A DNA stretch of 64,000 nt. It comes from Desulfitobacterium_A nosdiversum (lineage in GTDB: Bacteria > Bacillota > Desulfitobacteriia > Desulfitobacteriales > Desulfitobacteriaceae). The stretch spans positions 3,348,001 to 3,412,000 of the forward strand of contig NZ_CP172056.1 of assembly GCF_049860565.1 (NCBI RefSeq), in the 5' to 3' direction. Below are positions 58,988 to 64,000 of the stretch, piece by piece. Below the pieces are notes generated by a model, which was not told the origin of the DNA, made no database searches, and saw only the letters and a list, made by a program, of their open reading frames with translations. Position 1 is the first letter of the stretch; the number at the start of each line of letters is the position of its first letter. A program made the position numbers and the translations under genes.

Positions 58988-59953
58988 GCGTTCGACTTGC
59001 TCTCTGAGTCCAAAAACAATGAGAACATCTCCTGCCAGGATTTCATCATGTGCAGTAGGATTGCTTAAAACATCATCACCGCGAATAATAGCTAGAACCG
59101 TTGTCCCTGTGTTCTGTTTAATCTTGCTTTCCTCAAGTGTTAGACCCGTTAAGCTTGAGCCCTGCTCCACCTGAACCTCTTCAATTTCGATTTGAAGGTT
59201 GTGATCATGCACCACGGTATCAAGATAATCGATACTCATCGGTTTTAAAATGGCTAAAGCCATCCGGCGTCCGCTGAGGATAGCTGGCGAAATCACCCGG
59301 TCTGCTCCTGCTCGATATAGCTTTGCTTCTGACTCCAGCTTATCCATTCTAGCAACAACTTGAATTTTTGGATTTAATCCTTTAGCCGTTAAAGTTACAA
59401 AAACATTAAGCGCGTCTTCTGGTAAAGTAGTAATTAATCCTCTTGCTCGTTCAATTCCTGCTTTTTTAAGAATATCATCTTGAGTTGCATCACCGTGAAT
59501 TACAAAATACCCTTGTGCGAGGAATTCCTTGACCTGCTCTTCTTCTTGTTCAATGATTACAACAACAATATCTCCTGCCTTGAGATGATTAATGACCTGT
59601 CGGCCAACCCGTCCTGTCCCGCAAATGATTACATGATCTTTAAGCTGCGCCATTTTCTTTTCCCTCTTTCGTCTCCCATACACATCTGCTAAATGTCCTT
59701 CAATAACAAATGCCATCATACGGCCCACAAAATAGACGCTCACTGCGACTCCACCGAGCATTAAAAGAAGCAGAATAAATTGCCCCATCGGTGTGTGAAC
59801 TTGTATATCTCCAAAACCTACGGTGGTTAACGTCTCAGCTGTTAGAAAAAGTGCCCTCCAAGCTGTCAAATGTTCACTTAACATTAGGCCAGCCATTCCT
59901 GCCACCAGGACAAGTGAGATGGCTAGAAATGCTGTTCTAAATTGTTTATACAT
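58952..59953 (-). CDS. Potassium channel with RCK (TrkA-N/TrkA-C) domain
   Basis: A 333-residue two-span K+ channel with the selectivity filter TVGFGD between the spans, then an RCK N domain (VIICGTGRVGRQVINHLKAG, nucleotide-binding) and a TrkA-C domain at the end. ATG 59953 has AAAGGGAG upstream; the longer frame to 60007 is less likely. It ends inside the convergent TetR gene. It might be under c-di-AMP or nucleotide control like other RCK channels, which cannot be read from sequence. Confidence 0.93.
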   Translation of the reverse strand: MYKQFRTAFLAISLVLVAGMAGLMLSEHLTAWRALFLTAETLTTVGFGDIQVHTPMGQFILLLLMLGGVAVSVYFVGRMMAFVIEGHLADVYGRRKREKKMAQLKDHVIICGTGRVGRQVINHLKAGDIVVVIIEQEEEQVKEFLAQGYFVIHGDATQDDILKKAGIERARGLITTLPEDALNVFVTLTAKGLNPKIQVVARMDKLESEAKLYRAGADRVISPAILSGRRMALAILKPMSIDYLDTVVHDHNLQIEIEEVQVEQGSSLTGLTLEESKIKQNTGTTVLAIIRGDDVLSNPTAHDEILAGDVLIVFGLREQVERLEHVAVVKTGK

Positions 59954-60079
59954 CCAATGCTCCCTTTCAGCATAATGTACTACATTTTTTCCTTTAAACT
60001 TTACCATATAGATTCAGATTAAATAACTAATTCATTTAAAATAATAATCACTATAATTATTGCGGCTGACTTATTTGCA

Positions 60080-60125
60080 AAAAACGAGTAACCTCAATCC
60101 CAATAGTTTGAGGTTACTCGTTTTT
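60080..60125. terminator. Bidirectional terminator
   Basis: AACGAGTAACCTCAA (about 60082-60096) pairs with TTGAGGTTACTCGTT (60108-60122), with T tracts on both strands. It serves the amino-acid permease gene ending at 60144. Confidence 0.85.
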
Positions 60126-60143
60126 AATATAAATTACAACTAG

Positions 60144-61586
60144 TTATTTCTTATTACTTTTCTTATGAACCTTTTTAATCAATTCCTTAGAGAATTCGGC
60201 AGATAATCTCGACTGATACTTCTTAATACGCAAGGCATTACTTTTGGCATCGTTTATTTCTAAGTTCATCCGGGATTTCATCACTAAATAAATCAGATAA
60301 TACATCATAACCATAACTATACCTGTAATAAGCCCTGCCGTTTGCCCAGGAATAAAAGGCATACTGAATAAAACAATGATCATACTTATTAAGACAAGCC
60401 AAGAGGTATATGGGAACCCGGGCATTTGACATTTTCCTTCCGGGGGACATCCCCTTCTTTTTCGGAAGCGGATATGGCTGGCCATTATAACTCCATAAGT
60501 AAAAATTAAAGCAAAGCCTCCCGATGTAATTAAAACGAGATAAACTCTTGGAAACAAAAGGCCAAAACCTAAGCCTAAAAGCATTGCAAAGCCGGAAAAT
60601 ATAATTCCGCGATAAGGAACATCCTTTTTATCTTTAAGCCATTGGGGAGCATGTCTTTCATCTGTAAGAGATCTAATCATTCGTCCCAATCCAAAAATAG
60701 CCGCTAACATCGCCGAAAGGCTTGCCGAAATCAGTACCATATTTATTGCTGATCCGACCCAGCTAATCCCCCGACGATTCAGAGCTACGACCATAGCGCT
60801 CATATTTTCGCTAAGATCCGCGGTCGGAACGAGCGGGAGTAATACAGCGGCATAAATGATATATAATCCCGTAAGCGATAAAACAGTATATAAAATTGCT
60901 TTCGGGATAGTTTCCTGGGGATTTTCAGCCTCTGACGCTGCAAGTCCAATAATTTCAAAACCTGCGTACGCAAAAATGATAATCAGCATACTCCCTGCGA
61001 TTCCTTTAATTCCCCCCGGCATTAAAGGTTCTCTGGCTAATTCACCCGCACCAACCGCCAACATTCCCGGAATCAAACCAACGATTAAAAGTAATGCTAA
61101 AATGATAAAAAAGATGATTGTAAATATTTTTATTGAAGACAGGCCACTTTCCAACTTGCTTAACCGGACAGCCCCTAAAAGATTTAAAAGAGTAACACCG
61201 ACAATAATAAGACTTCCAAAAATCGCGATGGATAGGTTCGGAAACCAGGTCCGAAGCAGGACAGGAATCGCTGTAGCTTCACTGGACATCGAGAGAATTG
61301 TACCCGTCCAATAGACCCAGCCCACGACAAATCCCGCGCCCTCACCAAATTCCTGTGCCGCAAAAGTGCTAAAGGAACCCACATGCGGATTGGCGACAGT
61401 CATCTCCGATAAAGCGAAAAGGATAAAATAGACGAGTACCCCGCTTAAAATATAGGATATTAAAATAGAAGGCCCCGCAGCATTGATGGCAACTGACGAT
61501 CCTAGAAAGAACGAACCTCCGATGACACTTCCTAACGCCATCATGGTCAGATGCAAAGCAGACAATCCCTGACGTTTTTGGTTCAT
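60144..61586 (-). CDS. APC-family amino-acid permease
   Basis: A 480-residue, 12-span amino-acid permease of the AAT type. GSVIGGSFFLGSSVAIN is the conserved TM1, and FAYAGFEIIGLAASEAENP lies in the middle. ATG 61586 is chosen because GGGAGAAG is 5 nt upstream. It is a single gene. The amino acid is unknown. Confidence 0.9.
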   Translation of the reverse strand: MNQKRQGLSALHLTMMALGSVIGGSFFLGSSVAINAAGPSILISYILSGVLVYFILFALSEMTVANPHVGSFSTFAAQEFGEGAGFVVGWVYWTGTILSMSSEATAIPVLLRTWFPNLSIAIFGSLIIVGVTLLNLLGAVRLSKLESGLSSIKIFTIIFFIILALLLIVGLIPGMLAVGAGELAREPLMPGGIKGIAGSMLIIIFAYAGFEIIGLAASEAENPQETIPKAILYTVLSLTGLYIIYAAVLLPLVPTADLSENMSAMVVALNRRGISWVGSAINMVLISASLSAMLAAIFGLGRMIRSLTDERHAPQWLKDKKDVPYRGIIFSGFAMLLGLGFGLLFPRVYLVLITSGGFALIFTYGVIMASHIRFRKRRGCPPEGKCQMPGFPYTSWLVLISMIIVLFSMPFIPGQTAGLITGIVMVMMYYLIYLVMKSRMNLEINDAKSNALRIKKYQSRLSAEFSKELIKKVHKKSNKK

Positions 61587-61864
61587 TGTTTCTTCTCCCA
61601 ACATAAAATAGGATAAGTTTTCACCCCATTATTATGGCTTATAATTAGAAAATCATTCTGAGCCAAAAATAATCCCATTCGTTACTACAATAAATTTCTT
61701 GGATCATGTAAAATAATGATTAGAAAAAACGACTAAGTATTTGTCCCATATTAAAAGGGTTTGAAGTATCAAAATTACAAACCTAGATATTATAAGAAAA
61801 AGAGTTTAAACTAGGTAAAACTCAAATAACTACGCAAAAATTTTAATGGAAAGAAGGTTTTCTC

Positions 61865-62287
61865 ATGAGTGATTGGTTAATTCCTTATTTAGCCTTTAAT
61901 GGGAACTGTGAAGATGCCGTTCATTTCTACCAAAAAGTTCTCGGCGGAGAAGTACAGATTCTTCATTTTAAGGATGCCCCTCCTAATCCCGAGTTTCCTG
62001 TCCAGGATCATCTAAAAAACCTCGTTCTTCATGCTGAGTTAAGAAAAGACGGACACATTATTCGTTTCTCTGATACTTTCCCCGGTGTACCTTTTATCCC
62101 GGGAAATACTATATCTTTTACTCTCGAATTTGATACACCAGAGGAAACAAAGAATGTATTTGAAGCGTTATCCTCCGGCGGCCAAGTTGAGATGGAGCTT
62201 CAGAAAACCTTTTTCAGTGCTCTTTATGGCAAATGCACGGATAAATTCGGAATCCATTGGCAAATTTACCGGAAGGCTCATCAGTAA
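61865..62287 (+). CDS. PhnB-like VOC-fold protein
   Basis: A 140-residue vicinal-oxygen-chelate fold protein of the PhnB/DUF1428-like group, beginning IPYLAFNGNCEDAVHFYQKVLGG, and ending KFGIHWQIY as in relatives. Function is not known for this group; it is annotated as glyoxalase-like. It is a single gene with a terminator (62297-62350). Confidence 0.85.
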   Translation: MSDWLIPYLAFNGNCEDAVHFYQKVLGGEVQILHFKDAPPNPEFPVQDHLKNLVLHAELRKDGHIIRFSDTFPGVPFIPGNTISFTLEFDTPEETKNVFEALSSGGQVEMELQKTFFSALYGKCTDKFGIHWQIYRKAHQ

Positions 62288-62296
62288 GGCATATAT

Positions 62297-62350
62297 AAAA
62301 AAGACGGGTTCTTCGTTTCAGTACGAAACAATGAGCCTGTCTTTCTTTTA
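62297..62350 (+). terminator. Terminator of the PhnB-like gene
   Basis: AAAAGACGGG... (from 62298) pairs with CCTGTCTTTCTTTT, and an inner CGTTTC/GAAACG-like stem lies in the loop. Confidence 0.7.
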
Positions 62351-62443
62351 TAAAACAAATAAAATTTGTAAAAACATGATATAATCCGGTACAAATAAAA
62401 ATATAATCTTTCTATTCGCGGGAGATAAGGAGATTTGATTCTT

Positions 62444-63856
62444 TTGGAGAAAGTAACGCAACGTAAAATGGTCACTATGGCAATGCTGGTCTCAATTTTC
62501 CTTGTAGCTATTGATACAACCATTGTTACTACCGCAATGCCCCATATTGTTCAGCAATTGAACGGTTTAAATTTGATCAGTTGGGTTTTTGCAATTTACC
62601 TTCTGACAACCTCTGTAACCACCCCGATTTATGGTAAGCTTGCCGACTTATTTGGGAGAAAACCCATATTTATTATTGGCGTTATGCTATTCGTCGTTGG
62701 TTCTATGATATCCGGAACAGCTCAGACAATGATTCAGCTTATTATTTTCCGAGCTTTTCAAGGACTTGGTGCGGGGGCTGTAACACCGCTCACCTTCACG
62801 ATTATCGGAGACTTATACTCTGGCGAAGATCGCGCGAAGATGCAGGGTGTATTCAGTTCTATTTGGGGGATTGCAGGGTTACTGGGTCCTTTAGTCGGAG
62901 GACTGTTTGTCGATCAATTCTCATGGCGCTGGATTTTTTATATCAACGTTCCAATAGGGATTATCGCGATTTTACTCGTCCATAGCTTTTTGCATGAAAC
63001 ACAAGTTAAAAAAGAGAAAAAGAAAATTGATTATTGGGGAACTATTCACTTTACTCTTTCTATGGGCTCTCTTCTCTTTGCACTGATCAGCGGGGGAGAA
63101 TTCTACCCTTGGAATTCGGCAGTGATTCTCTCCCTGTTTACTACAGCTTTTATATTCCTTATTTTGTTTCTTTATGTTGAGACTAAGGCCGCGGAACCTA
63201 TGCTCCCTCTTTCCCTATTTAAAATACCGGTAATTGCAATATCTAATATTGTAGGCTTTTTGGCTAGCAGCGTATTGATCGGAGTAGATGTTTATCTGCC
63301 GATATGGATTCAAACCTTGCTTGGCTATAGTGCCACCAGCTCGGGACTTACACTGATGCCCATGTCATTCGCATGGCCATTGGCTGCTACCTTAGCCGGA
63401 CGATTTATGTACAAAATTGGATCCAAAGCAACAGCTGTATTTGGGGCCGTTTTGATTACGGCAGGATCAGGCTGGCTGCTTTTAGTTCATTTATCTTCTC
63501 CTTATTGGTATTTTGTTGGCCTAATGATCGTTATTGGCTTCGGTATGGGATTCTCGCTAACGCCTTTAACTGTTTTGATTCAGTCGGCCGTCGGCTGGTC
63601 CTTGCGTGGTGCGGCCACAGCTTCCAATACATTTTTCCGCTCACTGGGACAAACGGTTGGAATTGCCGTTTTGGGTACTGCCTTTAACAGTTCTTTAAGC
63701 ACCTCCATTCAACACGGTGTTGAAATGCAAAACGCCATGGCTCAAAGCATGCACCTGATCTTTATCCTGATAGTCGCTATTTCCATTGTCAATTTAATGA
63801 TCAGCTTTATTTTGCCTTCCCACCGCGAAGTAATGGCTCAACAGAAGTCAGATTAA
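62444..63856 (+). CDS. DHA2-family MFS drug exporter (EmrB/QacA-type)
   Basis: A protein of about 470 residues with 14 predicted spans. VSIFLVAIDTTIVTTAMPHI is the DHA2 TM1 with the motif D1 Asp, GKLADLFGRKP is motif A, and GVFSSIWGIAGLLGPLVGG is motif C of drug/H+ antiporters. The start is unclear: TTG 62435 or TTG 62444; the latter has AAGGAG 11 nt upstream. No regulator is adjacent. It likely exports toxic compounds or solvents. Confidence 0.9.
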   Translation: MEKVTQRKMVTMAMLVSIFLVAIDTTIVTTAMPHIVQQLNGLNLISWVFAIYLLTTSVTTPIYGKLADLFGRKPIFIIGVMLFVVGSMISGTAQTMIQLIIFRAFQGLGAGAVTPLTFTIIGDLYSGEDRAKMQGVFSSIWGIAGLLGPLVGGLFVDQFSWRWIFYINVPIGIIAILLVHSFLHETQVKKEKKKIDYWGTIHFTLSMGSLLFALISGGEFYPWNSAVILSLFTTAFIFLILFLYVETKAAEPMLPLSLFKIPVIAISNIVGFLASSVLIGVDVYLPIWIQTLLGYSATSSGLTLMPMSFAWPLAATLAGRFMYKIGSKATAVFGAVLITAGSGWLLLVHLSSPYWYFVGLMIVIGFGMGFSLTPLTVLIQSAVGWSLRGAATASNTFFRSLGQTVGIAVLGTAFNSSLSTSIQHGVEMQNAMAQSMHLIFILIVAISIVNLMISFILPSHREVMAQQKSD

Positions 63857-63864
63857 AGCGAAAT

Positions 63865-64000
63865 TTAAAAAGCAGCCTTATTTGATTTAATTTTTCTGGC
63901 TTTAACTTCCGCTAAAATCCATACGATAATAGGGAGTATTACTTGAAAAGGAAAAGCATAATAAGGATAAACTTTAAAAGCCCAATCTTTCATCTCCATA
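63865..64000 (-). CDS. GerAB-like spore germination permease, C-terminal fragment
   Basis: A minus-strand frame enters from the window edge and stops at 63865-63867. The 43 or so residues contain VYPYYAFPFQVILPIIVWIL followed by AEVKARK, which resembles the last membrane span and tail of GerAB-type endospore germination permeases. It is truncated by the window edge, so the assignment is tentative. Confidence 0.55.
   Translation of the reverse strand, partial: MEMKDWAFKVYPYYAFPFQVILPIIVWILAEVKARKIKSNKAAF

Noticed and set aside
60856..61314. 152-codon plus-strand open frame
   Set aside because: Antisense to the amino-acid permease; no start signal and repetitive Pro/Ile/Lys composition typical of shadow frames.
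1..64000. CRISPR arrays, tRNA/rRNA genes, complete insertion sequences, prophage
   Set aside because: Scanned by eye; no regularly spaced repeats, cloverleaf-like sequences, transposase or phage structural genes were seen. A tRNA-finding program would be needed to exclude them formally.

Overview
The window looks like chromosome of an anaerobic, spore-forming, low-GC Gram-positive bacterium of the Desulfitobacterium/Desulfosporosinus type (inference from gene content, no database search). Supporting signs are an ETF/FixCX/acyl-CoA dehydrogenase electron-transfer cluster, futalosine-pathway menaquinone genes, a desulforedoxin-like protein, S-box and c-di-AMP riboswitches, and the tail of a GerAB-like spore germination permease at the right edge. 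Most genes lie on the minus strand. No rRNA, tRNA, CRISPR array, prophage or complete insertion sequence was seen.

Layout. 1-14.5 kb: a minus-strand acyl-CoA cluster with two acyl-CoA dehydrogenases, class III CoA-transferase, acyl-CoA ligase, EtfA/EtfB, FixC/FixX, two paralogous MFS carriers, a desulforedoxin-like protein and a LysR regulator. A nearly identical promoter/operator block stands in front of two of its transcription units. 14.5-22.5 kb: alanine dehydrogenase, a methyltransferase, an S-box-controlled transsulfuration-type enzyme, DNA polymerase IV, a membrane GGDEF protein and mqnB-mqnD. The last pair is preceded by a structured, unidentified ~390-nt RNA with its own promoter and terminator. 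23-34.8 kb: metallo-hydrolases, a radical SAM protein, aroK with a leader attenuator, a DAHP synthase, an acyltransferase/membrane-protein group and ATP-type PEP carboxykinase. 34.8-46.8 kb: EFR1 ferredoxin, aminotransferase, NRDE protein, zinc macrodomain, endonuclease IV, a DUF134/CsoR-like/NifX-like group with shared operators, an L,D-transpeptidase, KimA under a c-di-AMP riboswitch and a papain-fold-like protein.

46.8-54.1 kb: the most surprising region, a compact catechol meta-cleavage set on the minus strand: XylT-type [2Fe-2S] ferredoxin, catechol 2,3-dioxygenase, IclR regulator, ring-fission-product hydrolase, 2-hydroxypentadienoate hydratase, acetylating acetaldehyde dehydrogenase, 4-hydroxy-2-oxovalerate aldolase and a CitE-like lyase. 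The first enzyme needs O2, which is odd in an apparently anaerobic genome. 54.4-64 kb: an Acg-type nitroreductase with a TetR gene and 43-bp palindromic operator, phosphatidylserine decarboxylase, a Tat-exported metallo-hydrolase with its own TetR gene and three operators, a K+ channel, an amino-acid permease, a PhnB-like protein and a DHA2 drug exporter.

How the genes fit together. The left cluster can activate an organic acid with CoA (ligase or CoA-transferase), oxidise or reduce it at the alpha-beta bond (acyl-CoA dehydrogenases) and connect that to the menaquinone pool through ETF and FixCX. The menaquinone genes nearby fit this. The meta-cleavage set converts a catechol to pyruvate plus acetyl-CoA. 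Whether the two cooperate on aromatic acids is a hypothesis only.
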